From Isosphaeraceae bacterium EP7 (GTDB taxonomy: Bacteria; Planctomycetota; Planctomycetia; Isosphaerales; Isosphaeraceae), in assembly GCA_038400315.1 (NCBI GenBank), contig CP151667.1, forward strand, positions 5,901,174 to 5,965,173: DNA of 64,000 nt, written 5' to 3'. The notes below the pieces were generated by a model that saw only the letters and a program-made list of their open reading frames with translations, was not told the origin of the DNA and did no database searches. The position numbers and the translations under genes were made by a program. Shown in pieces: positions 48,320-56,387 of this stretch. Every line of letters starts with the position of its first letter. The first letter of the stretch is position 1.

Positions 48320-50554
48320 ATGTCATTGATGACCCCTCCCGGACCTGCAACCTCCCCCGAAGAGATCGACCTCATCGTGCACGCGGCGCACTGGGATCCG
48401 TTCTCAGTGCTGGGACAGCACGAGGTCGGCGGCAAGTCGGGCAAGACGGTCGTCACTCGTGCGTTCCTGCCCGAGGCCTCCAAGGCCTGGCTGGTCGACC
48501 TGCGCGATGGCGAGCCGGGCATTCGCCGGCCGATGCAACGGCTCCACCCCGACGGCTTTTTCGTTGACGTGGCGGTCGATGACTCGGCCCGATTCCCCTA
48601 CCGCCTGGCGGTCGAGAATCACGACGGCCACACCTGGGAGTTTGTCGACCCCTACCAGTTCGGCCCCGTGATGGGCGACCTGGACGTGCACTTGCTCGGC
48701 GAGGGTACGCACTATCGCAACTTTGAGCGATTGGGTGCGCACCTGATTTCCCACGAAGGGTTCCGCGGGGTCCACTTCGCCGTCTGGGCGCCCAACGCCG
48801 AGCGGGTCAGCATCATCGGCGACTTCAATCACTGGGACGGCCGCCGCCACACCATGAGGAGCCGGGGCGCTGCGGGGCTCTGGGAGCTCTTCATCCCCGA
48901 CTTGGTCGAGGGCGAGGTCTACAAGTTCGAGATCAAGAGCCGGGTCAACGGCTACCTCGTCCAGAAGGCCGACCCTTACGGATTCTACGCCGAGATGCGG
49001 CCCAAGACGGCGTCGAGGGTCTGGGACCTCAACCATTACACCTGGCGTGATGAAACCTGGATGGAGGAGCGCCTCGTCCGCCAGGGTCTCGACGCGCCGA
49101 TCTCCATCTACGAGATCCACCTCGGGTCCTGGAAGCGCGTCGCCGAGGAAGGGGATCGCTTCCTCACCTATCTCGAGATGGCCGACCACCTGATCGAGTA
49201 TCTGGGGCATACCGGGTTCACTCACGTCGAGCTGATGCCGATCACCGAGTACCCGTTCGACGGGAGCTGGGGCTATCAGCCGGTCGGTTACTTCGCCCCC
49301 ACGGCGCGCTACGGAACGCCCGACGAGTTTCGCGAGTTCGTCGATCGCCTGCACCAGGCGGGCTACGGCGTGATCCTCGACTGGGTTCCCGCGCACTTCC
49401 CGCGCGATATCCACGGGCTCGGCTTCTTCGACGGCACGCACCTGTACGAGCACGAAGACCCCAGGCTCGGCGAGCATCGCGACTGGGGGACGAAGATCTT
49501 CAATTACGGCCGGGCCGAGGTGCGCAATTACCTCTTCGGCAACGCCCTCTTCTGGATGGAGAAGTACCACATCGACGGCATCCGCGTGGACGCGGTCGCC
49601 TCGATGCTCTACCTCGACTATTCGCGCGAGCCCGGCGATTGGGTGCCGAACAAATTCGGCGGCCGAGAGAACCTGGAGGCGATCGACTTCCTGCGCAAGC
49701 TCAACGAGGTCTGCCACCTGGAGCACCCGGGGGTCCTGACCATCGCCGAGGAGTCGACGAGCTGGCCGGGCGTGTCGCGCCCCGTGTATCTCGACGGGCT
49801 GGGCTTCAGCCTGAAATGGAACATGGGCTGGATGAACGACACCCTCTCCTACTTCGAGCACGACCCGATCCACCGCAAGTTCCATCACTCGATGCTGACG
49901 TTCAGCATGATCTACGCGTTCAATGAGAACTTCATGCTGCCGATGTCGCACGACGAGGTCGTGCACGGCAAGTCGTCGCTCGTCTCCAAGATGCCGGGCG
50001 ACGACTGGCAGAAGTTCGCCAACCTCCGCCTGTTGTATGGGTATATGTTCGCCCACCCCGGCAAGAAGCTCCTCTTCATGGGCGACGAGTTCGCCCAGCG
50101 CGAGGAGTGGTCACATCAAAAAAGCCTGGACTGGCACCTGCTCCAGTGGGACGACCACCAGGGGATCTTGCGCCTGATCTGCGACCTGAACGCGATCTAC
50201 AAGCGCGAGCCGTCGCTGCACGAGGTGGACTTCAACTGGAACGGGTTCGAGTGGCTGGAGCTGCACGACTCGGAGAACAGCGTGATGGCCTTCCTCCGGA
50301 GGGCCAAGGACACGCAGGACTTCGTTGTCGTCGTCTGCAACTTCACGCCGGTCGTGCGGGTCGGTTATCGCGTGGGCGTGCCCAGGGCGGGGACTTACAG
50401 GGAGTTACTCAACACCGACTCGGGGTTCTACAGCGGGTCGAACGTGGGCAACCAGGGCGGGGTCGACGCCGTGGAAGGTGAGGTTGCCGGTCGGCCCTAT
50501 CACCTCCCCCTGACGCTGCCGCCGCTGGGCGTGCTCATCCTGAAGCCGGAATGA
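48320..50554 (+). CDS. glgB: 1,4-alpha-glucan branching enzyme
   Basis: A 744-residue glycogen branching enzyme of full length, making alpha-1,6 branches from alpha-1,4 glucan. The N-terminal module (about 15-110) and the CBM48 (GVHFAVWAPNAERVSIIGDF, about 153-172) are followed by the GH13 barrel. Catalytic residues: the nucleophile Asp in GIRVDAVASM (about 420), the acid Glu in TIAEESTSWPG (about 477) and the third carboxylate in MSHDEVVHGK (about 543). C-terminal sandwich about 630-744. No other glycogen gene is adjacent. The ATG has no strong ribosome site but fits the alignment of the family. A hairpin terminator follows. Confidence 0.96.
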   Translation: MSLMTPPGPATSPEEIDLIVHAAHWDPFSVLGQHEVGGKSGKTVVTRAFLPEASKAWLVDLRDGEPGIRRPMQRLHPDGFFVDVAVDDSARFPYRLAVENHDGHTWEFVDPYQFGPVMGDLDVHLLGEGTHYRNFERLGAHLISHEGFRGVHFAVWAPNAERVSIIGDFNHWDGRRHTMRSRGAAGLWELFIPDLVEGEVYKFEIKSRVNGYLVQKADPYGFYAEMRPKTASRVWDLNHYTWRDETWMEERLVRQGLDAPISIYEIHLGSWKRVAEEGDRFLTYLEMADHLIEYLGHTGFTHVELMPITEYPFDGSWGYQPVGYFAPTARYGTPDEFREFVDRLHQAGYGVILDWVPAHFPRDIHGLGFFDGTHLYEHEDPRLGEHRDWGTKIFNYGRAEVRNYLFGNALFWMEKYHIDGIRVDAVASMLYLDYSREPGDWVPNKFGGRENLEAIDFLRKLNEVCHLEHPGVLTIAEESTSWPGVSRPVYLDGLGFSLKWNMGWMNDTLSYFEHDPIHRKFHHSMLTFSMIYAFNENFMLPMSHDEVVHGKSSLVSKMPGDDWQKFANLRLLYGYMFAHPGKKLLFMGDEFAQREEWSHQKSLDWHLLQWDDHQGILRLICDLNAIYKREPSLHEVDFNWNGFEWLELHDSENSVMAFLRRAKDTQDFVVVVCNFTPVVRVGYRVGVPRAGTYRELLNTDSGFYSGSNVGNQGGVDAVEGEVAGRPYHLPLTLPPLGVLILKPE

Positions 50555-50580
50555 CGCCTGTCTGACACATCCACCGGATC

Positions 50581-50616
50581 GAGAATCGGCCGAGGCGATC
50601 ACCTCGGCCGGTTCTC
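50581..50616 (+). terminator. Terminator of glgB
   Basis: A 15-bp stem with one G-T pair (GAGAATCGGCCGAGG against its near-complement) around a 6-base loop. Confidence 0.7.
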
Positions 50617-50860
50617 GTCATTGAGGGTTGCGAGCCCCAGCTGTGGGCGGTGCCAACTCCACGGGAAGTGCTCACCTTGACAGTCGTCTGGCGCGATCTT
50701 GGCTCAATCGCATAATCGCTCGTTCTGTGAAATCGCAGGTTTGACAGAGCCGCTGAATGTTGGCGGCTCGATCACGGTCACATGTAGACCTTGCTGACAT
50801 GCCCCCGATTGCCATGTTCGTGGGGTCGGTCTAACTTCGGCGGTCTGCACGAACGCTCGC
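50617..50860. other. Intergenic region between glgB and ilvA ends, no gene seen
   Basis: About 245 bases, less GC-rich than its surroundings. A perfect TTGACA at about 50739 has no -10 partner. No tRNA or hairpin was found. Confidence 0.45.
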
Positions 50861-52381
50861 TCATCGAAGGAAGATGCGATAGACGGGGTTCTCCGTTTCC
50901 TCGACGTAGGGATAGGCCAGGGTCTCTAGAAACGCTCGGAAGTCGGCGTTCTCGTCGGATGAGACCTGGATTCCGACCAGGATGCGTCCGTAATCCGCGC
51001 CTTGGTTGCGATAGTGGAACAGGCTGATGTTCCAATCCGGGTGCATGCTCGACAAGAACCGCATCAGGGCGCCCGGCCGTTCCGGGAACTGGAAGCGGTA
51101 GAGCCGCTCGTCATGGGCGAGACGGCTTCGTCCGCCGACCATGTATCGGATATGCTCCTTCGAGAGTTCGTCGCCGACGAGGTCTATCGCGGCGAAACGG
51201 TGCTCGGCGAACGCGCGGAGGATTTCGGTGGCTTCCGATCGGTTACTCGTCGCGAGGCCGACGAACACGTGTGCCTCCCGCTCGTCCGAGATCCGGTAGC
51301 TGAACTCCGTCAGATTGCGACCGCCGATGATCTCGCAAAGCCGCCGGAAGCTCCCCCGCTCCTCGGGAATTGTGACCGCGAACAGGGCCTCGCGCTCCTC
51401 GCCGACCTCGGCACGCTCGGCGACGAAGCGGAGCCGATCGAAGTTCATGTTGGCACCGCAGGTGATCGCCACCAGCGATTCGTCTCTCAGCCCGTTCGCC
51501 GCGACGTACTGCTTCATTGCCGCGACACCCATCGCCCCTGCCGGTTCGAGGATGCTCCTCGTGTCCTCGAAGACGTCCTTGATCGCGGCGCAAACCGCAT
51601 CGGTGTCGACGACGATGAACTCATCGACCAGGGCGCGAGTCAGGCGGAACGTCTCCTCGCCCACCTGCTTCACGGCCGTCCCGTCGGAGAACAGGCCGAC
51701 ATCCTGGAGCGTGATGCGTTCTCCGGCCTTCACGGAGCGGATCATCGCGTCCGAATCGGTCATCTGCACCCCGATGACCTTGATCTCCGGCCTCACGGCC
51801 TTGATGTAAGCGGCGACGCCCGAGATGAGGCCTCCGCCGCCGATGGCAACGAATACGGCGTGGATCGGTCGCTGGTGCTGGCGTAGGACCTCCATGCCGA
51901 CGGTCCCCTGGCCGGCGATGACGTCCGGGTCGTCGAACGGATGCACGAATGTATATCCGTGCCGCTCCTGTAGCTGCCGGGCGTGGAGATAGGCGTCCGA
52001 GTAGCTGTCGCCGTGCAGCACCACCTCGCCCCCGAGCGAGCGCACGGCGTCGGACTTCAACCGGGGCGTCGTCTGGGGCATGACAATGACGGCACGGCAT
52101 CCGAGCCGTTTTGCGCTGAGGGCGACGCCCTGGGCGTGATTGCCCGCCGATGCGCAGATGACCCCACAGTCCAGTTCCGCGGGCGAGAGGCGGGCCATCT
52201 TGTTGTAGGCCCCGCGGAGCTTGAAGCTGAAGACCGGCTGGGTATCCTCGCGCTTCAGCCACGCCCGATTCCCGAGCCGGTCCGAGAGCTTTCTCGCAAG
52301 CTCAAGGGGTGTTTCCACCGCGACATCGTAAACGCGAGCGGTCAGGATCCTCTGGAGATAGTCCAGCAGCCAGGTTTCCAT
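50861..52381 (-). CDS. ilvA: Threonine ammonia-lyase, biosynthetic type with two ACT-like domains
   Basis: A 506-residue PLP enzyme that turns threonine into 2-oxobutanoate and ammonia, the first step to isoleucine. PLP lysine at about 54 (FSFKLRGAYNKM), the SAGNHAQGVA loop near 80, the phosphate-binding GGGGLISG near 180 and CGANMNFDRLR near 320 are all present. Two ACT-like regulatory domains follow (about 330-410 and 425-506), as in E. coli IlvA, so feedback control by isoleucine is expected. The ATG at 52381 begins at the usual place; the in-frame extension upstream looks unrelated. Base composition is somewhat less GC-rich than neighbours, and it is not next to other ilv genes. Confidence 0.95.
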   Translation of the reverse strand: METWLLDYLQRILTARVYDVAVETPLELARKLSDRLGNRAWLKREDTQPVFSFKLRGAYNKMARLSPAELDCGVICASAGNHAQGVALSAKRLGCRAVIVMPQTTPRLKSDAVRSLGGEVVLHGDSYSDAYLHARQLQERHGYTFVHPFDDPDVIAGQGTVGMEVLRQHQRPIHAVFVAIGGGGLISGVAAYIKAVRPEIKVIGVQMTDSDAMIRSVKAGERITLQDVGLFSDGTAVKQVGEETFRLTRALVDEFIVVDTDAVCAAIKDVFEDTRSILEPAGAMGVAAMKQYVAANGLRDESLVAITCGANMNFDRLRFVAERAEVGEEREALFAVTIPEERGSFRRLCEIIGGRNLTEFSYRISDEREAHVFVGLATSNRSEATEILRAFAEHRFAAIDLVGDELSKEHIRYMVGGRSRLAHDERLYRFQFPERPGALMRFLSSMHPDWNISLFHYRNQGADYGRILVGIQVSSDENADFRAFLETLAYPYVEETENPVYRIFLR

Positions 52382-52684
52382 CGATGCGATTCGCCCCGGT
52401 GACTTCTTCAGGCCGGGCAGTGCCGGCGTTCCGCAAACGACCCATGATCTTAACGGATCATTGGGCCGGTTCACCTGACAGGCCCTGGCAAGACCCAGGC
52501 AGCCTCCCATTTTTCCGGGCTTCACCGGAGGTCTTGTCGGAGTTTGTGAATGACGCGGTTCCGTATGATCGGCTGCCACCTATCCCCTATGCGTATCCAA
52601 ACCATCGGATCCGGGGGTGGACCAGGGCAGTAACGACGACTTCCAGGTTGATCCGCGGGCGAAAATTTGCAGATAGCCGCCGAT

Positions 52685-52713
52685 TTGACGCCGTGAGCAG
52701 GGCCGGTGACAAT
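52685..52713 (+). promoter_or_regulatory. Promoter of the DUF1080-DUF952 gene
   Basis: TTGACG (52685-52690; 5/6), 17-bp spacer, GACAAT (52708-52713; 4/6). The predicted leader of about 45 bases supports the ATG at 52766. Confidence 0.6.
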
Positions 52714-52765
52714 CGGTGAAAACCTGCCCAGACCGATGGCCCGCCCCTGGAAGGTGCTCCCAACC

Positions 52766-53788
52766 ATGACGAAGCGCCTGCGTCTCCTCTCGCTCCTCGC
52801 CATCGCCCTCATCACGCCGGCGCCCGGACACGGAGCGGCCGCCGATGGAGAGGGCTGGGTGTCGCTCTTCGACGGCAAGACGCTCGACTCCTGGACGGTC
52901 AATGGCGGCAAGGCGGATTATCAGGTCGAGGACGGTTCGATCGTCGGCACGACCGTGGAGGGGAGCCCGAACACATTTCTCTGCAAGGGCGACTTCAAGG
53001 ATTTCGTGCTGGAGTTGGAGGTCAAGTGCGACCCCCGGCTGAACTCCGGCATCCAGGTTCGCAGCCACGTCTACGGCAAGGATGCCCCCGATCCCGAGGA
53101 GCGGCGGAAGGCGGGGGTGGTCTTCGGCCCGCAATGCGAGGTCGCCCGCAAAGAAACCGGCACGGCGGCTCGGTTCTACGACGAGGGTCGTCGGGGGAAG
53201 TGGTTGGCTGAGATCAAGCCCGAGGCGAAGGACGCCTTCGCCGACGACGGCTGGAACCGATACCGCATCGTCGTCCAGGGCAACCGCTACCGTTCCTGGA
53301 TCAACGGGGAGCCCGCCTCCGACTTCACCGATGATCTGGATCAGTCCGGCTTCGTCGGCCTCCAGGTCCACGGCATCCCGAAGGGCGAGGGGCCGTACCA
53401 GGTCCGCTGGCGGAACATTCGCATCCGGGAGTTGAAGCCGGGGGAGCAGGTGCAGACGCCCGGCGAGGTCCTGCGCATCACGACTCGACCGGAGTGGGAT
53501 AAAGCCCGGGCCGAGGGCGGGTACAGGGGCGATACGCTGGCGACCGAGGGATTCATTCACCTCGCGACACCGAAGCAATTGTCTTGGGTCGTCGAGACGT
53601 TCTACAAGGGGCGGACCGGGCTCATCGTCCTACGAGTCGACCCGGCGAAGCTGACCTCGCCGCTGAAGTGGGAGAGCCCCCCCGACTCCGAGGAAAAGTA
53701 CCCGCACCTCCACGGCCCGCTCAACCTGAACGCGGTGGTCGAGGTTGCGCCGCTCAAGGACCTCCTGTCCGAGGGCAACCGAGATTGA
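52766..53788 (+). CDS. Secreted DUF1080-DUF952 fusion protein
   Basis: A 340-residue exported protein. Signal peptide: MTKRLRLLSLLAIALITPAP, ending near Gly-Ala-Ala-Ala (about 26). DUF1080 sandwich at about 30-225: GWVSLFDGKTLDSWTV, VKCDPRLNSGIQVRS, WNRYRIVVQGNRYRSWING, GFVGLQVHG and VRWRNIRIREL. A second domain at about 235-335 has the DUF952 pattern: ITTRPEWDKA, GDTLATEGFIHLATPKQL, LIVLRVDPAKL and YPHLHGPLNLNAVVEV. DUF952 proteins are normally short, stand-alone and cytoplasmic, so this exported fusion is unusual. Starts at 52706 and 52736 are in frame, but the first lies before the predicted transcript start. Confidence 0.88.
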   Translation: MTKRLRLLSLLAIALITPAPGHGAAADGEGWVSLFDGKTLDSWTVNGGKADYQVEDGSIVGTTVEGSPNTFLCKGDFKDFVLELEVKCDPRLNSGIQVRSHVYGKDAPDPEERRKAGVVFGPQCEVARKETGTAARFYDEGRRGKWLAEIKPEAKDAFADDGWNRYRIVVQGNRYRSWINGEPASDFTDDLDQSGFVGLQVHGIPKGEGPYQVRWRNIRIRELKPGEQVQTPGEVLRITTRPEWDKARAEGGYRGDTLATEGFIHLATPKQLSWVVETFYKGRTGLIVLRVDPAKLTSPLKWESPPDSEEKYPHLHGPLNLNAVVEVAPLKDLLSEGNRD

Positions 53789-54114
53789 GACGGTGTTGGT
53801 CCGCTCGAATCGGGAACCGATGCCGATGAGTTGTCGGCCACGGGTGCCCATTCGATCCGGGGATTTCGCGATCTGAAAAGACAGACCGAGCCGTCCATCC
53901 AGACGGTCAGTTTCGCTTCCTTCCGCAGGCAGATCACGTCGGGGACGGGGATGTTGGTCGGGCTCTTCGGCTCGGAGGGGTCAATCTCTGGTCGTATGAC
54001 GCGAAGGATGGATCTCGGCGAGCTGATGGCCGAACGAGTGCAGATCGCCTCGATTCTGGCCATGCCGTACAATCGTTGAATCCTTCGATTTGCGAACCCA
54101 TGGAGAGTCGGTTG
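53789..54114. other. Intergenic region with possible promoter of the DUF417 gene
   Basis: About 325 bases without a supported gene. TACAAT at 54068-54073 (5/6) is a likely -10 box for the next gene, but no good -35 box lies 16-18 bases upstream. A leftward open frame crosses the region but has no motif and no start signal. Confidence 0.45.
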
Positions 54115-54735
54115 ATGAGCATCGTCGAGAGGCTGTTGGAGACGGCTGCGCGGGCGGACCGGGCGGGCATCACGGTCACACGGATCGGGCTCGTGGTGGT
54201 ACTGGTCTGGATCGGCGGCCTCAAGATCTTCAACTACGAGGGCGAGGGGATCGTGCCGTTCGTGGCCAATAGCCCGTTCATGAGCTTCTTCTATCGGCAG
54301 CCCGCCGGGGAATACAAGTCGCACATGAACCGCGAGGGCGCCCTGGTGCCCGCCAACCAGGCCTGGCATCAGCAAAACGGGACCTACCTCTTCGCCTATG
54401 GGCTCGGGTCCGTGATCGTCGCTTATGGGATCATGATCGCGGTGCACCCGTGGCTCCCGGGGGTGTCGGCCCTGGGGAGCTTCCTTGTGGCGGTCATGTC
54501 GGTCGTGACCCTGTCGTTCCTTATCACGACGCCTGAGTGCTGGGTTCCCGACCTCGGCACCTCCGAGCACGGCTTCCCGCTGCTCACGGGCGCGGGCCGG
54601 CTCGTGGTCAAGGACGCGATCATGATGGGGGCGGCGCTGGTCACCATGGCCGATTCGGCCAAGGCCGCCTTGCGCAAGCGGGCCGCCTCGCGTCCGGCGA
54701 GTCCTTCCCAGGATCTGGGCTACGTCGGCGTCTGA
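54115..54735 (+). CDS. DUF417 membrane protein (YkgB/RclC-like)
   Basis: A 206-residue inner-membrane protein with about four helices, at about 18-36 (VTRIGLVVVLVWIGGLKIF), 96-115, 120-145 and 165-180. The family motif is GGLKIFNYEGEGIVPFVANSPFMSFFY (keep to its parts: LKIFNYE and GIVPFVANSPF). In E. coli the relative RclC takes part in resistance to reactive chlorine; a longer loop near 60-95 (AGEYKSHMNREGALVPANQ) is a feature of this homologue. The ATG at 54115 has GGAG nine bases upstream; ATGs at 54076 and 54100 are possible. No rclA, rclB or AraC-type regulator is adjacent. Confidence 0.88.
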   Translation: MSIVERLLETAARADRAGITVTRIGLVVVLVWIGGLKIFNYEGEGIVPFVANSPFMSFFYRQPAGEYKSHMNREGALVPANQAWHQQNGTYLFAYGLGSVIVAYGIMIAVHPWLPGVSALGSFLVAVMSVVTLSFLITTPECWVPDLGTSEHGFPLLTGAGRLVVKDAIMMGAALVTMADSAKAALRKRAASRPASPSQDLGYVGV

Positions 54736-54780
54736 TCGCGAGAGACTTGAAGGCCGATGCGTTCGAAGGCCGGATGAACG

Positions 54781-54821
54781 AAGGCCGCCCGACATCCCAC
54801 GGAGGGACGTCGGGCGGCCTT
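54781..54821. terminator. Bidirectional terminator between convergent genes
   Basis: A 13-bp outer stem (AAGGCCGCCCGAC and complement), one A-C mismatch, then 4 more pairs and a short loop. It lies between the DUF417 gene and the leftward DUF1501 gene. Confidence 0.7.
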
Positions 54822-54865
54822 GTGCTCGGGTGCTTCCCCTCGCGATGGAGACGAGGCTCGGCGGA

Positions 54866-56284
54866 TCAGGCGAAGATCTCACTGACGACCTGGCCGGCGA
54901 CGTCGGTGAGGCGGAAGTCTCGACCAGCGTAGCGGTAGGTCAGGCGTTCGTGATCGAGGCCCATCAGCGCGAGCAGAGTCGCGTGCAGGTCGTTCATGTG
55001 CATGCGGCCCTCGACGGCGGCCTGGCCATATTCGTCGGTGGCCCCGTAGGAGAAGCCCTTCTTGACGCCGGCGCCGGCGAGGATCATCGGGTAGCCGGTG
55101 ATGTTGTGGTCGCGGCCGTCGGGCCCCTGCGCGGTGGGGAGGCGGCCGAACTCGCTGCCGAAGATGACGAGCGTGTCGTCGAGCATCCCGCGCTGGTCGA
55201 GGTCGGCCAGCAGCGCGGCGGTCGGCTGGTCGGTGGCGGCGCAGTTGCGGATGAGCCCTTGGTGCAGGTTGGTGTGCTGGTCCCAGCCCGGGTGGCAGAT
55301 CTCGACGAACCGGACGCCGGCCTCGCTGAGCCTGCGGGCCATGAGGCACTGGCGGGCGAAGCTACCGGCGGGGCCATCCTTCACGCCGTAGGCCTCGCGG
55401 ACGTGCTCGGGTTCCTTGGAGATGTCGAGCAGCTCGGGCACCTTGCCCTGCATCTTGAAGGCGAGCTCATACGACTCGATGATGCCGTCGAGCTGGTCGG
55501 GGGCGCCGGGGGTGGCGCCCAGCTCGCGGTTCATCGCCTGGACGAGGTCGATCTGCTTGCGCTGGATCCGGTTAGCCGAGGTGGCCCTGAGATTGGGCAC
55601 ATAGCCCGAATCGCTGATGCGCGTGCCCTGGAAATGGGCGGGCAGGAACGCGGAGCCGTAATTCGTCGCGCCGCCGAAGTTGGGCGACGGGTTGATGGTG
55701 ATGTAGCCGGGCAGGTCCTGGTTCTCGGAACCCAGCCCGTACATCAGCCAGGAGCCCATCGACGGCCGCGTCAGCGAGGCGAGCGCGGCGCCGGTGTGAA
55801 GCTGGATGACGGCCTCGGGGTGGGCCGGGGTGTCGGTGTGCAGGCCGCGGACGAAGCAGAACTTGTCGACCTGGGTGGCCAGGTTGGGATACAGCTCGGA
55901 CATCCAGGTGCCGGTCTGGCCGTGCTGCTTGAACTTGAACTTGGAGCCGGTGAGCGTGCCGCCGCCGGGCCCGACCTTGCCGTCGTCCTTCTGGAGCTGC
56001 GCCTTGTACTCGAACGTGTCCATCTGGCTGACGGCGCCCTGCATGAACAGGAAGATCACCCGCTTGGCCTTCGCCGGGAAGTGGGGGATGCGAGGGGCGA
56101 GCGGCCCGAGGTGCGGCGAGGTCGAGACGGTCGAGGCGACCTCGGCGGCTCTCGCCATCTTCGGGGCCGACTGGCCGAGGATGTCAGCCAGGGCCAAATA
56201 GCCGAATCCGGCGCTGACGCTGCGGAGTGCCTGCCTGCGGGTGATCGGGCCGCCGATCGGGCCTGGATTGGACGGCTGGGACAT
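54866..56284 (-). CDS. Tat-exported DUF1501 protein
   Basis: A 472-residue DUF1501 family protein. The signal has T-R-R-Q-A-L at about 16-21 and a hydrophobic stretch after it. Motifs: RVIFLFMQGAVSQMDTFEYK, HTDTPAHPEAVIQLHTG, FVEICHPGWDQHTNLHQGL near 330 and VIFGSEFGRLPTAQGPDGRDHN near 385. The ATG at 56284 has GAGG nine bases upstream. It is the last gene of a leftward cluster, 103 bases after the PSCyt1/DUF1549 gene. This is the L-type partner of the cytochrome-like protein, parallel to the pair at 45169-48150 but more divergent. Confidence 0.93.
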   Translation of the reverse strand: MSQPSNPGPIGGPITRRQALRSVSAGFGYLALADILGQSAPKMARAAEVASTVSTSPHLGPLAPRIPHFPAKAKRVIFLFMQGAVSQMDTFEYKAQLQKDDGKVGPGGGTLTGSKFKFKQHGQTGTWMSELYPNLATQVDKFCFVRGLHTDTPAHPEAVIQLHTGAALASLTRPSMGSWLMYGLGSENQDLPGYITINPSPNFGGATNYGSAFLPAHFQGTRISDSGYVPNLRATSANRIQRKQIDLVQAMNRELGATPGAPDQLDGIIESYELAFKMQGKVPELLDISKEPEHVREAYGVKDGPAGSFARQCLMARRLSEAGVRFVEICHPGWDQHTNLHQGLIRNCAATDQPTAALLADLDQRGMLDDTLVIFGSEFGRLPTAQGPDGRDHNITGYPMILAGAGVKKGFSYGATDEYGQAAVEGRMHMNDLHATLLALMGLDHERLTYRYAGRDFRLTDVAGQVVSEIFA

Positions 56285-56387
56285 GACGTTTGCCTCGCTG
56301 CTGGCGTGTGGATGTGTGGGAAAGATGCGATGGGCGGCATGACCAGACCTGTCGGGCATGCCGCCCTGAATCATCGGGGCAATTCGA

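Noticed and set aside
53602-54882. Leftward frame of about 426 codons across the DUF417 gene and the gap before it
   Set aside because: Arg/Ser/Pro-rich, antisense to two supported genes, no recognisable domain. I looked for an AraC-type regulator, expected beside rclC-like genes, and saw none.
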